A stretch of 64,000 nt of DNA from Vitis vinifera. Taxonomy: Eukaryota; Streptophyta; Magnoliopsida; Vitales; Vitaceae. The DNA is taken from NCBI RefSeq assembly GCF_030704535.1, contig NC_081823.1, positions 6,206,501 to 6,270,500 of the forward strand, read 5' to 3'. Under the pieces are notes generated by a model, which was not told where the DNA came from, did no database searches, and saw only the letters and a list, made by a program, of their open reading frames with translations. A program made the position numbers and the translations under genes. Shown here one piece after another: positions 11,496 through 22,542 of this stretch (its first letter is position 1; each line of letters opens with the position of its first letter).

Positions 11496-12158
11496 ATGTC
11501 GGACGAGATCGCACCCATTACTCTTACTACTCTTTATGAGATGATGATGGATTTGACACGGAGGGTTGAGAGGATTGAGCTCATTTTGTCAGGGCATCCA
11601 TCGTCATCGAGAGGAGCTCCAGGAGTAGCAATGCCTTCATTGCCACATTTGACTTCATCGATGTTTGCTACTTTGGGTGCCTCACATCCACGACCTCGCC
11701 CACATTCAGTGTTCCAGCAGCATTCCTCATCCATTTCGCTGGCTACGCCGACACGACCTCCGCCCCAGTTTCAGGGCCCTCCAGTTATCACAGTTCCTCA
11801 GGAGCGATTTCCCCCCCATCGACGATGTCGGAGACACTTTTCAGGTTTGGGCGCACCCCTGAGCAGAGTTTTTGAGACGTTCCAGGCCATGGGATTTTTG
11901 GCTCCTCTGGCTCCTAGGGCACTTCCAGATCCTGTGCCTCCACAGTTTCGACTTGATTTATATTGTATGTACCATCAGTCAGTAGGACATCACACTGATC
12001 GTTGCACTGCTCTACGACATGCCATACAGGACATTGTTGATTCTGGGACGTTTGGGCATCCTCAGTCCGATATGTTTCCTATTCCTACTTCAGCTCAGGC
12101 CATGCATGCAGATACCCCTTCACCAGCAGTCCCTGATCTTATTGATTTGGGCGATTGA
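11496..12158 (+). CDS. Second gag-like zinc-knuckle protein of the gypsy element (220 aa)
   Basis: An intact 220-codon frame begins with MSDEIAPITLTTLYEMMMDL, a short predicted helix, followed by a Ser/Pro-rich linker. The C-terminal module (residues about 107-185) is clearly related to the end of the upstream gag-like frame. Shared blocks are a LGxPLxRxFE segment, GFLAPLAPRxLP, and the C157-x2-H160-x4-H165-x4-C170 knuckle followed by LRHAIQDIVDSG. The gag core itself is missing. It may be a duplicated, trimmed gag that acts as a separate RNA-binding protein, or simply a degenerate second copy. No ribosomal frameshift link to the first frame is evident. Confidence 0.6.
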   Translation: MSDEIAPITLTTLYEMMMDLTRRVERIELILSGHPSSSRGAPGVAMPSLPHLTSSMFATLGASHPRPRPHSVFQQHSSSISLATPTRPPPQFQGPPVITVPQERFPPHRRCRRHFSGLGAPLSRVFETFQAMGFLAPLAPRALPDPVPPQFRLDLYCMYHQSVGHHTDRCTALRHAIQDIVDSGTFGHPQSDMFPIPTSAQAMHADTPSPAVPDLIDLGD

Positions 12159-13614
12159 CTCATGATTGGCTTACCTTGGTGTGGTGGCACTCAGATTTTT
12201 GTTCCTTCTGTGGCCAGAGATGTGATGACCGGACCAGTCACTATTTTTGTTTTGTTTTGTTTGGTCTTGTTTTACTTTTGACATTTAGAGACTATAACTC
12301 GATTCTTGAGTATTGTCTTTGTTACCCTTCTTTTGCGTGATGTACTCATCGGATTATCCCATTGGATGCATTTTCCTTTATGGACATGTGTTTGTGTTTT
12401 GTGATATGATGTGTTATACTTTTGACTCCTGGCGTCTTTTCACTTGCACATTGTGGTCTTGAGGCTTGACCTATCATGGGAGATATTGAGCCTATTAGCT
12501 TAGGATCGGAGATTTGAGTTAGGGAGTTTGAGACTGTGACATATCTTCTTATGATCAGAGCAGTACCTCGTTCACTTCCCACACCTTGTTTTTGTGTTGA
12601 GCTACATCCATCCATTATGAGCTTTACACAGCATCACCATTGAGACCATTATATGACCTTTCCATCCTTTTCCAGCTTTGCACCTCCCCTCTCTGATTCG
12701 ACTAGGTAGAGTGTGAGGAGTTTGAGCCCAGGGTTTGATCTCGCATGGCGAGGATTAGCTCATGATCTTTGGATGATTTATGATATGAGGATTGGTCGAT
12801 TGCTCGATGGGACTGTCACTTATTTTGCCATGAGTATAGAGATTGATCTTGTATGATGAGAGTTGGCTTATGATGAGCAGTCGTGCCCTATGAGATCACC
12901 GTTTACTTTGCCTTGAGAGGATCATCTTTGAGATTATCATAGAGCATTTGGGGTACGGTTGGTGCATGATTCTAGAGGGTTGACGTGGTTATATCATATG
13001 GACATAGATATTTAGTATTGATCATTTGAGGACTTGATAGCACGATGTTTGAGACCGTGGTCGCAGGATGGGTGACCTTCATTTCGGTTAGCTCACACCT
13101 TATTACCTTTATTGACATCTAGACCATTGCTAGCCCTTTGAGCCTCGCATGAGCATCATAGCTTTTTATTTCTTATAGCCTTGCTCACCTTCTACACCGG
13201 GATAGGGGCCCTTCAGTGTATGCATGCATTGTTTAGGAGTTTCATGAGCCTTGGACCGAGGGGCACATCTTTCTCATTATCTTTTCCTATCATTGCATCA
13301 TTGCATTTCATCGCACTTCATCGATTGCGTCCTTTATCCTATCTATTACTCATTTTGCATCACTTTCTCCACCCCGAGTGGTGATCCCCCTCGGTTCATT
13401 ACATGGAGGGTAGTCACGTCATTTCCACTATCTATCATACGGACATTGATCCAGGGATCCTTGGCTTGAGAGGGTCACATCATTAGAGAGAGTTTGTGAT
13501 ATATTGATATTTGAGGGCATGTTTATTCATTTTTGATCCCGTCTTTGGGTCTTTCTTGGTTTGCGTTCAGAGCATGTATATTTGTATATATGTAAAAAAA
13601 AAAAAAAATGATTG

Positions 13615-13653
<39 letters not shown>

Positions 13654-14359
13654 GAGACACATGTGTGTATTATTCTCTATCATTGAGTATGTGTATATTA
13701 GTGTTCGGGGGGTCGCTTTGTTGGATATGTCTATTCATGGGAGTTCGTATGTGAGCTCCTCGGGACTTTTCATTCTTCGTATTCATTTTGTTGTATGTTT
13801 TGAGAGTGAGATGAGTGGCCTTCTCTTAGGAGCTCTGGGTCATTGTCCATTCCATCATTGTGTTCGTTATTGACGTAACCTCCTTTCATATTTGATTTGA
13901 GCAGATCATCACTTGTTCTCGTATTCTATGCTTCATCATCATCCTCGTTTCACTTCTATTTCATCATTTTCATTCCACCCCTTATTCCGTTCTTACAGTG
14001 ACCTCATCTTCGGGTTTGATACCCTCTTCGCGCCATCATTATACATCTCGTCATCAGTTCGATTTTTCTTCATTGCATCATCATTGTTACCATGTTCACA
14101 GTAGGCATCTCCAGGTCCATGGCTCACGATATTTTCTATACATGTTGCATTTTATACATGAGGGCATGGGTTTTGATCATTGGGTATTTGGGCCTAGTTT
14201 CCCTTCATTTCTATCACCCTATCGCCCTAGCCTTCGTTACGTCCTGAGTCTTAAGACCACCCTGAGGCCATGGCATCACACATTATGTTTGATAGCTCTT
14301 ATGTGAGCGATACTTGGGATTGGTTCGAGAGCATTCTGATTGTGACAGACCGGGAGTTA
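12159..14359. other. Non-coding internal DNA of the gypsy element
   Basis: I see no coding frame with recognisable residues. The strand is G/T-rich with many GAT/GAG steps. A long A-rich run occupies about 13593-13655. The short frames here are low-complexity and lack support. Confidence 0.6.
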
Positions 14360-16020
14360 TGATATGACCCTACACTGGGGCATAGCCATCTCAGAGAGTT
14401 TTATTATCGGATGACCATTATGCCGAGGCATACTCTTCTCAGTCGATGACGGATTTTTGAGCCATGTCTTTTTTCACATTGGAGCATGAGACATGATTGG
14501 CACATTTCATCTGGTGTACTTTACACAGGGGCATACCCCTTTCGGCCGATGATGGTTGTTTAGGCATAGATGTTCCTTGGAGGCAATTAGATTCATTTCA
14601 CATTGGAGTACGAGATATGATTGTGTGATTTCTTTGATATGATCACAGGAGCATAGCCTTCTCATCATTGTTGACATATTTTTGAGATGCTTGGATCAGG
14701 ACACGGGCACTTATGAGAGCATGCAGTAGAGTTTAGTCATTCCAGGGTTTGCCCTATACTGGGGCATAACCCTTTCATCGGAGGTGGATCTCAGAGACAC
14801 CAGTTCACATCGAGACATGCTCTTTCTTTAGAGGAGATCATATATTCTCTTCATATTACCACGATGACTTTGAGGAGCAGAGATTCATTTCGATCAGATG
14901 ATGTATGATTGGTTGTACTCTTCTCATGGATGTTTGTTTTGGAGATGCTTACACTGGGGCATAGCCCACTCGTCTTGATGATGATTTTGTGATATGACAG
15001 TTTATGCCAGACGCTTACTTTCCAGATGATCATTTTGCATTGAGAGCTTACCCATTTTGAGATGATGCATTCATACTGGGGCATACCCACTTTGCCGATT
15101 TTGACATTGAGATTCCATTTCGTGTTTATGATTGCTGCTTTCGATGGATCATGGAGTCATTGATACCCTAGGCTCAGTCTCCTAAGCATACCTAGTTTGA
15201 TTTGGGTACCCACTTTCCTTTGTTACACACCTATCCATCCTACATTGGACTCTGTTATACCTGCACCCATCTTATCAGTGCTTTACATCTTTTGAGCCCA
15301 CATATTTCATCGTCTTACATGACCTTGTCCCTTTCTTTGGTGATCAGAGGAGGATGTAGACCAGTCTCGGGTTTTCTGGTTGAGTTTTCACATGCCTTTG
15401 GACATTAGGTTCAACATCTTCTGTGATGGTAGGGCCTGTTATATTGTTGATACAGTTGTGATGATGTACTCATATTGATAGTTGACATGTTGTGTCTTGA
15501 CTTGCTTACATTTCAGACCTAGAGTTTTGGTCAGCGTTTGTTTGATCCATTATTTTAGTTTTGCTTTGTCAGTATAGTTTTGGTGATGTTTGGTCTTGTT
15601 TTAGCATTGGTTCATTGAGGCTATGTATATCATTTTCATTGCATCATCATGAGCATATCCCAGAGTATCTTGTTCGGTGACATTCTGTGTCCCATGTTGA
15701 CTACTATCTTACATTGGGGCATACCCCCATCCTTGAGTTCGTCGGATCTTTTGCGGTTTTTCTCACTACTCGATCTATTTCTTGATCTTTGCGAGTCGTC
15801 ATACTGGGGCATACCCTTTTAGCGCTTGACTTGGGGCATTCCCCTCTCTTTGGGTTTGCCATGTCTCGTGCTAATTTCATGATTGTCAGACGCATTTGTC
15901 GATCTTTATGAGTTATCACCTAGGGCATCCCCCTACTGTCATCTTGTCTAGGGCATCCCCCTATTATCATCTTGTTTAGGACATCCCCCTACCATTAGTT
16001 TGTCTAGGGCATCCTCCTTC
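14360..16020 (+). repeat. Dispersed GGGGCATACCC motif array
   Basis: The motif (ACT)GGGGCATA(C/G)CCC and close variants recurs about a dozen times: near 14376, 14524, 14763, 14955, 15077, 15715, 15807 and 15836, then as AGGGCATCCCCCT near 15922, 15949, 15977 and 16007. The commonest form can fold as GGGG-CATA-CCCC. Spacing shrinks from about 100-200 bases on the left to about 27 bases on the right. No protein frame explains it. Confidence 0.75.
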
Positions 16021-16030
16021 ATTCAGTTTT

Positions 16031-16590
16031 CACCACCATAGATCAGACATCTATGGGCATTTCAGATTCACCATCATGGATTTTCATCCATGAGCCTTTG
16101 TTTCAGATTTTCACCACCATAGATCAGACATCTATGGGCATTTTAGATTCACCATCATGGATTTTCATCCATGAGCTTTTGTTTCAGATTTTCACCACCA
16201 TAGATCAGACATCTATGGGCATTTCAGATTCACCATCATGGATTTTCATCCATGAGCCTTTGTTTCAGTTATCACCACCATGGATTTTCATCCTTGGGCT
16301 TTTGAGATTATATCACCACCATGGATTTTCGTCCTTGGGCTTTTGAGATTATATCACCACCATGGATTTTCATCCTTAGGCTTTTGAGATTATATCACCA
16401 CCATGGATTTTCATCCTTGGGCATTTCGAGATTATCACCACCATAGATTTTTATCTGTGGGCATTTCAGATTTCACCACCATAGATCAGACATCTATGGG
16501 CATTTCAGATTCACCATCATGGATTTTCATCCATGAGCCTTTGTTTCAGTTATTATCACCACCGTAGGTCTTCACCTATGGGCCTTCGAT
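16031..16590 (+). repeat. Tandem array of short hairpins (81-bp unit and derivatives)
   Basis: An 81-bp unit starts at 16031, 16112 and 16193 and partly again at 16474, with shorter variants between. Each full unit holds two small stem-loops: CCATAGAT-CAGAC-ATCTATGG (16036-16056) and TCATGGAT-TTTC-ATCCATGA (16074-16093). Variants near 16441 (CCATAGAT...ATCTGTGG) and 16562 (CCGTAGGT-CTTC-ACCTATGG) differ in the stem but keep pairing through a G-U wobble in RNA. Because 81 is divisible by three, a 97-codon frame crosses the array, but it has no sign of being a real protein. Confidence 0.8.
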
Positions 16591-16593
16591 TTT

Positions 16594-16890
16594 AGCGTTT
16601 AGAGTTCGCTTTTTGGTTGGCTTCCAGAGCTTTATTTTCTTATTTTCTAGTTTAGTGTTTAGAGTTAGCTTTTTGGTTGGCTTCCAGAGCTTTATTTTCA
16701 TATTTTCTAGTTTTAGCGTTTAGGGTTAGTTTTTTTGGTTTGGCTTCCAGAGCTTTATTTTCTCAGTTTAGCATTTAGAGTTAGTTTTTTTGGTTTGGCT
16801 TCCAGAGCTTTATTTTCTCAGTTTAGCATTTAGAGTTAGTTTTTTTGGTTTGGCTTGCAGAGCTTTATTTTCTTATTTTCTAGTTTAGCG
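16594..16890 (+). repeat. Tandem repeat, about five units of ~55-65 bp
   Basis: Five successive units share GCGTTTAGAGTTAG, a TTTTTTGGTT run, GGCTTCCAGAGCTTTATTTT and a CTAGTTTAG-like end. Unit length varies through small indels. It is internal to the gypsy element and non-coding. Confidence 0.8.
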
Positions 16891-17282
16891 TTTAGAGTCA
16901 GTCTTGTCATGCAGAGTCACAGCTCCTAGCGTTCATATTCTCTGGCATTGCATGTCTCACCTTCATGGATTTGCACTTATTCTCACTCTCCTCACCTCGT
17001 TACCCTGTGCTTATTGCCTATTCATCTCGTAGTCCACATAGGGCAATCTCCTTTGGACGCATTCTTGTTCGTACTCTAGGGTGGTTCGACCGTTACTCAT
17101 CTTTGACATCGATCTTCGGGTCACTTTTAGAGACGTTTTAGAGGGAGCTTGGATCCTTAGTGTGGCTTCAGAGGCATTTTGAGACACCCATCTTTCTTTT
17201 TTAGGATTAGAGCCTTTGTGTTTGTCTTTTGGCCTGAGTGAGTTCACATCTCACTAGTGTCCCTATGGGGGTCTCCTTGGTT

Positions 17283-17373
17283 CTTCGGTAGAGTTCACTT
17301 CATTCCACTCACTATTCACACTTACCTTTCACTTCAGTGTTCATATTCTTTACACTCGTGAACTCTACCGAAG
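17283..17373. repeat. 16-bp perfect inverted repeat beside the 3' LTR
   Basis: CTTCGGTAGAGTTCAC at 17283-17298 is the exact reverse complement of GTGAACTCTACCGAAG at 17358-17373, with a 59-base loop. Outer arms GGGGGTCT (about 17263-17270) and AGACCCCC (17388-17395) also pair, so a larger imperfect stem reaches into the LTR start. The right arm overlaps the purine-rich GAAGAGGGG, the likely plus-strand primer site. Confidence 0.85.
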
Positions 17374-18000
17374 AGGGGCATATTTGTAGACCCCCATTTG
17401 GGGCTCATTTTCTGCAGCTTGCTTTTAGCCAGGTGTCACAATCTGGGGGAAGCCACGTGTCACATTTTGACTAGCTGCTAGAGAATCACAATAGTGGAGT
17501 TGGAGGAGCAATCAGGGATTGACACCTGGAGGGGAGCTGCAGATGGGTACGTTCTGTTAGAGGGGGAGCGTCTCCTGCAGGTGGTGCTTTTCAGAGAGGG
17601 GGGCGATTCTGTTGAGGTAGGAGGAGATATTTTTGAAAAGCAAACCAGGGAGAGAGCAGGGAGAGGTGGTCCGGAGTGCTGCCGCTAGAGATATTTTTTT
17701 TTAGAGAGAGGGGGGAGCTTTCACAGGAGGTCAAGACAGAGGGAGAGCAAGCTAGGTAAGAGGCTTTTGGCTGCCATAGTGGAGAGATGGAGAGGACAAA
17801 CAGGGAGAAGCTCGGTTGGCTTCAGGGGAAAGGATTCTAGCTAGAGTAAAAGCCATTCCCCAAATCGAGTAAAAGAGAAAAGGAAACTGGTTTTGCTGAA
17901 GGTAGTGGGTAAGGAAAGAAAATTTGAAAGAGCATCTCAGGTACGTTTGTTGCAACTTCTTGGATTATTCTCACTCATCACACTTTTTTTTTTGTTTTCT
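17370..18000 (+). mobile_element. Polypurine tract and probable 3' LTR start
   Basis: GAAGAGGGG at 17370-17378 resembles a polypurine tract. Shortly after it, TGTAGACCCCCATTTGGGG (from 17385) begins with TG and looks like the start of gypsy LTRs I recognise from grapevine-type elements. The following 600 bases are purine-rich on this strand and carry short repeated GAGAGAGGGGG blocks. I could not find a matching 5' LTR or a definite CA end, so the right boundary is a guess. Confidence 0.5.
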
Positions 18001-18947
18001 TTTATTATCTTTCATTCTCCCTGATTGTCTCTATTTTTCTAAGCCTTAGTTTTTTGTTCAGATATGAGTGTGATTACTGTGTTACTCTCCTCTCGTATTT
18101 GTTTATTTTAACATGGCTCACTCCCATTTTGGTATTGGTTTTAAACTCTTCTGCTAAACCACTGGTCAGAACCCCTGGATCTCAATATGAAAGGGGATCC
18201 CACTTAATGCTTGGCTCACTCTATTTACTCTGCCATGGGAACACTATATCTTGTTTTATTTCTTCCTCCATTTCTGGTATCTCAATCCATATCTTGGTTT
18301 CTAGCTCACGTTTCTGGATTTGTTTTGGACTATTGGTTTTGTGCTCTGGTTTGTGCTTGAGGGGAGAGGGTGGTGCTTTAGCTATTGCCACAGATTCAGG
18401 GTTCCCAGTGGGCGAGATGCATATGGGTGATACTTCAGCCATTGCTTTGACTGGTTAATGGGTGAAAATTATAGCAACTGAAGTAATTTTCGGTTGATTG
18501 GATCTCTCTTCCATGGAGTTCTCAGGCAAATCAATTTCCCTTGGCAAATGAGGTTGTAATGAAGACTGCAGCTGTTCCCATTTGAGATCGAGCTTTAAAT
18601 TGTAACAGGGTGCCTATTTGGAATAGACCAAGTTCCTTAGTGGCTACTATGCATTTGGATTTTCGCCTTGTTTCATGGTCACAGCTAGCAAGAAGGTGCA
18701 GTATTGTCATGCAAATCCCCTGGTTCTGAGCTTATGTTTTCTGAAAGATTTGGTCAGTGTGTTTTGTGGCATTAATGCACTGGAGATTCATCAGGTGATG
18801 ATAAGACATCATGGTCCATTTCTGTATACTGAAGCCAGGGATTTTTTTTGTTCAAGCTTTGCCACCTGGACGCGTATTGCCCTCTGGTTGTAACAACAAT
18901 TCCTAGGAGATGAGTGATATTGATCCTTGAGGGTCTTGCGCCGAGAT
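18001..18947 (+). other. Unassigned sequence between LTR-like DNA and gene fragments
   Basis: Frames of up to 134 codons (18054-18458) exist but show nothing I recognise. Codon-like composition in places (for example 18675-18893) hints at further decayed host-gene pieces. I cannot name them. Confidence 0.4.
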
Positions 18948-19062
18948 ACATATTCAGGGAAAGTTGGATTAGATGATACAGACAAAGTTGACATGGTATA
19001 CGAGGTTATTGCTGATCACTTAAGAACTCTTTCTTTTGCTATTGCTGATGGGTTTTGCCCAA
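18948..19062 (+). pseudogene. Fragment of alanyl-tRNA synthetase
   Basis: One uninterrupted frame reads [17 protein letters not shown], then [18 protein letters not shown]. This matches the well-conserved part of the alanyl-tRNA synthetase class II catalytic core (PYSGKVG...[14 protein letters not shown]). That enzyme charges tRNA-Ala in the cytosol and organelles. About 37 codons remain. On the left the frame runs into unrelated residues and on the right it ends right after the conserved block, so this looks like a single captured exon or part of one. No active gene is present. Confidence 0.82.
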
Positions 19063-19499
19063 CTTAAAGCACTTTTGACCCGTGGATTGGGTATGGGTGA
19101 AATCCACTATGAAGAATGCTACTGCTAAGATACTTGCCCATTTTAAATGATCAGAGTGAGGTTGAATGCTCCTTGATACCTATTTCTGTACATGCATGGT
19201 TGTCCAAAGCTCCTTCTAAAGCCCTTGTTGACATCCCAGATCCATCCATCCATGTGCATGGGAACCATGCAAACCCGGCTGTCATTCCCATGCCCATTTC
19301 CCATCATCTCCACACCCATTCTCCAAACCCATTAAACCCATTCCATGTTCATCACCTTCATCCATCAATATCTCTCGTACCTATTTTCTCTCTCTAAACC
19401 TTCCCATGCATGCCACTACTCTGTTAATACCCATAAACCCACTACTCATGGCCGATACTCCCCTCATTACCCTCTATCACTCATCCATTCTGCCATTAA
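19063..19499 (+). other. Low-complexity Pro/His-coding stretch between gene fragments
   Basis: The stretch is rich in CCCAT and CCATGC steps (about 19240-19440). A similar CCCAT-rich stretch lies at 1028-1130 and 21150-21250. No family is recognisable. Confidence 0.4.
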
Positions 19500-20052
19500 G
19501 TGCACACCTTCTTTGGTAAGGCTGCTCACCTTGTTGACAACACCAATCACCAGGGCCACTTCCAAAAGGTGTTGACTGCCATTGTGAACTTCTGTATATA
19601 CTCCATTGCGTTTGGCATAGTAGTAGAAATGGTGATGATGTACCCAATTCAGAGACGCAAGTACAGGGATGGGATCAATAATCTTTCGGTGTTTCTCATA
19701 GGAAGAATACCAATTGCCATGCCAACAGTGTTGTCAGTGACAATGGCCATAGGCTCTCCCCGGCTGTCAAAGCAAGGTGCTACCACAAAGAGGATGACAG
19801 CAATAGAAGAGATGGCTGGAATGGATGTTTCTTTGCGGTGACAAGATTGGGACTCTCACCTTCAACAAGCTTACCGTGGACAAAAGCATGATTGAGATAT
19901 TTTCAAAGGACGTGGACAGTGATGTGGTGATTCTGCTTGCGGCTAGGGCTTCCCGGGTTGAGAATCAGGATACCATTGATGCCTGCATTGTGGGAATGTT
20001 GGCTGACCCCGGTGAAGGCAAGATCAGAGACAGTTGGAGGACGCACAGTTGA
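19500..20052 (+). pseudogene. Fragment of plasma-membrane H+-ATPase (P3A-type)
   Basis: The frame from 19500 encodes [62 protein letters not shown] and [14 protein letters not shown]. After a frame change near 19825 come [31 protein letters not shown] and GMLADP. This is membrane segments 3-4 and the phosphorylation site of an AHA-type proton pump. The phosphorylated Asp remains, but the usual DKTGT is DKIGT and lies in a different frame. The gene's start and the ATP-binding, C-terminal and autoinhibitory parts are missing. About 184 codons run without introns, which suggests an RNA-derived copy or a captured exon. Confidence 0.92.
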
Positions 20053-20200
20053 TAAAAGCTTGCGATGATCTTCGAAGCAGGGTCAAATTCCTCCAGAAAC
20101 GGTCTGAAAGCTGTGACATACAAGGGCGCATCAAGTCACTGGAGGATGCAGTCGCATGTGCTCTTACAGCTGACATGGATGTAACCTATGGTCATTATTG
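20030..20200 (+). pseudogene. Unidentified coiled-coil-like fragment crossing the copy boundary
   Basis: An open frame reads [32 protein letters not shown] and IKSLEDAVACALTADM before stopping near 20200. Heptad spacing of Leu/Val/Ile suggests a coiled coil. I do not recognise the protein. The part from 20105 on is also present at bases 1-96. It directly follows the H+-ATPase fragment. Confidence 0.35.
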
Positions 20201-20751
20201 ATGATGACCATTTTTGGTGGCCAAGAATCCAGGTGAGAAGGAGATGAATGCATTGGCGCGTCACTTATTGAATTTGCTGATGCCATTGGTTCCTTTCTTC
20301 TTCAATGTCCCATGTGACCCTTTCAAGGAAGCAGTAGATTTTTGTTCAGGTGGACCCATTTAGCTTGAAGAAAAGAACCCCCAGTTGACATATATCACGG
20401 GCAGTGGCTCAACACCCCTGATTTTGACGCCCCAACACAGCTTGTCCAATCACTCGAGCATGACGCCGAGCATGTGCATGCTGTTATGATTACCCCAGAG
20501 AGAAAGGGAATCGATTGAATACACTTGGGAAGACCTTGATGGGAAATGATAGCAAGGATATCTTCTTCATGTTGCAAGTTGATGGAGATTGCGCTCACTC
20601 AAAAGGCAACAATAACAAATGCTCATCTGTTACTCTCATGTTTCAAATTGGAAGGCTTTATGGTGGCAGTCCAATAAACAATGGAGAAGGATATGGGAGC
20701 TTTTCCTTGGTGACCCTTCCAAGTCCCTCCCCCTCTCTGTTCGCTCCGGTG

Positions 20752-21082
20752 CTGTGATTTCCATGCCTAAAACCCTGGTGCCAAGTCCTTCAGATAAACC
20801 AAAATCAAAGATTGGACTACAGCCTTTACGCCTTGTTAATCACTCCCAGCGTGGAGGGTCTGCAAAATCTGATGTTACGAAGACGTCTAATGTAGGGAAG
20901 CTCCATGTTCTGAAGCCACCCCGAGAGAGGAATGGTATCTCACTAGCTGCAAAGGATAGCTTGAGTCCTACAATGGGCAGCAGGGTAGCAAATAACCCCT
21001 CTTGTTGTCACTCCACCAGTTGCTGGATCTGTTTCTTTGAGGAGTCCAAGGAACAATCCAACCCTTAATACTGCGAGCGAGC
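20752..21082 (+). pseudogene. Fragment of a conserved plant protein of unknown function (copy 2)
   Basis: Duplicate of 630-960, with the same MPKTLVPSPSDKPKSK block beginning at 20763 and the same frame loss after about 20997. I saw no base differences within it. Confidence 0.5.
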
Positions 21083-21668
21083 ACCCATTTTCTATGTCCA
21101 GATGCCAATCCAATGGCGCTGAACCCAAAGCCTTCTGCCAGTCCACTCATTGCCCATCTCATACCCATTTCCATACTTACCTTTCATAACCTCCCATGCA
21201 TGTCATCTTTTCTTTAAAGCCTATAAACCACCTTTCTCTCCCATGCACGACCAGAGGAAAACACTTGTGATAGCCTGGACCTCGATAGTGGTGTTGGTGA
21301 TACATGCAGCACCTAGCTGGAAACAACTCTAGCATTGACTTGTGGAATCATAGAGAATTACCTCACGTAGATTGCAGTACAAATGGAAATTCAGACTTTG
21401 GCAGAGACTCAACATGATACAGGGTTCTAATCAAAGCTTGCTCTCGTCCAAATACTCAATCCTGTAAACATCCATGGGATCAGTAGTGAATATAAGAGGA
21501 GGTCAGGAATGCAGATGAAAGAAAATCATCATTGAAGTATTGGGTTGAATAGTGGGGTTATCATGAGATCAAGAGGCTTATGGCTTGGTGACAGTAGTTG
21601 TGACATGGACAGATGAGGGGATATGAAAGGCCAGATTTGAGAGATGAAGCCTACGTTTCTATCAAGGA

Positions 21669-21887
21669 CTATTTTAATTGATTCCATCAAGGTTCTCACG
21701 TGTGAGTTATGGATGGCAATGAATACCTTGATTACGTGGGTTCATGGGATCAACAATCATTGGTTATATTGATGATGGAACGTTGACGGCTTTGGTTGAA
21801 GTAATAAAGAAAGGAAAATGCTTTGGTGCCCTCTGCCTTCTAGAGAATGTTCTACCCAAGACAGTTATATTTGTGTTCCAAATGGCA
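21669..21887 (+). pseudogene. Fragment of glutamate-1-semialdehyde 2,1-aminomutase (copy 2)
   Basis: Duplicate of 1547-1765, with the same TGA and frameshifts and one substitution (A at 21880). That both copies share the same lesions shows the fragment was already dead before the duplication. Confidence 0.8.
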
Positions 21888-22542
21888 AGCCAGGCCCCAC
21901 GTCACCACTGTCCGGGTTGATGATCATTCAAGCACCCTTCCTCATGGAGTGGCCACCTGTGATCTAAATCCCATCCCATCCCATCATCTTTTGACTTAGA
22001 AAATAATCTTCCCAAACACCAATCTTGCAAATGGCTTTTCAATATTGTTTTCCAAATAATTTTAACTCCTCCATCTTTCATCTTTAGCTTTTTCTTTAGG
22101 TTCCAAAAATCCACTTTTCAAATAAAATTCGTTGCCATTTTTCCTTTTGGCCAGCAATTTTCACAACTCCTCTTTTTTAAAACGTTTTAAAATAAGCGTT
22201 AATTTAATTTTGTAATTCTAAGTGATAGAATTTACAAAATTAATTAGTGCAAAATAAACGGGCTTTGGTGGGGGTCCAACATATGAGATTTTATGATTGA
22301 TGGATTGATTGGTTGATTCGGTTGCCATATATGATTTATTCTGCTCTATGATATGCATGTGACTATTCCTTAATTGTGCACTAATCCCACTTCTTGATAG
22401 CGCATTGAAGATCGTTGCCCAGGTACGCATCTGTTCTTATTCTGGTCTTGCTCTACGCATGTTTTGATACTCATATGTGCATGATTGATTTGAGTATTTA
22501 CTGATTTCCTCATCATTGCCACACCAGTTTCATTTTATTAGT

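Larger units (their letters stand above)
8400..17384 (+). mobile_element. Non-autonomous, decayed Ty3/gypsy-type element, internal region
   Basis: The internal region holds a gag-like frame (9622-11073) and a second gag-like frame (11496-12158). After them come about 5 kb of non-coding DNA with repeat arrays, then a purine-rich tract and an LTR-like start at 17385. No protease, reverse transcriptase, RNase H or integrase is visible in any frame, so it resembles a large non-autonomous derivative that depends on proteins from elsewhere. The 5' LTR is not seen: base 8400 onward does not resemble the 17385 sequence, as expected if the duplication junction cut the element. The leader 8400-9620 contains the hairpin CGTCTC-TTCG-GAGACG at 8518-8533. 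Confidence 0.72.

Noticed and set aside
16053-16346. 97-codon frame with a 27-residue repeat
   Set aside because: It exists because the 81-bp DNA repeat is divisible by three; hairpin structure explains the sequence better.
15900-16890. CRISPR-like array
   Set aside because: The units have no unique spacers between conserved repeats, lengths vary, and the context is a plant retroelement.
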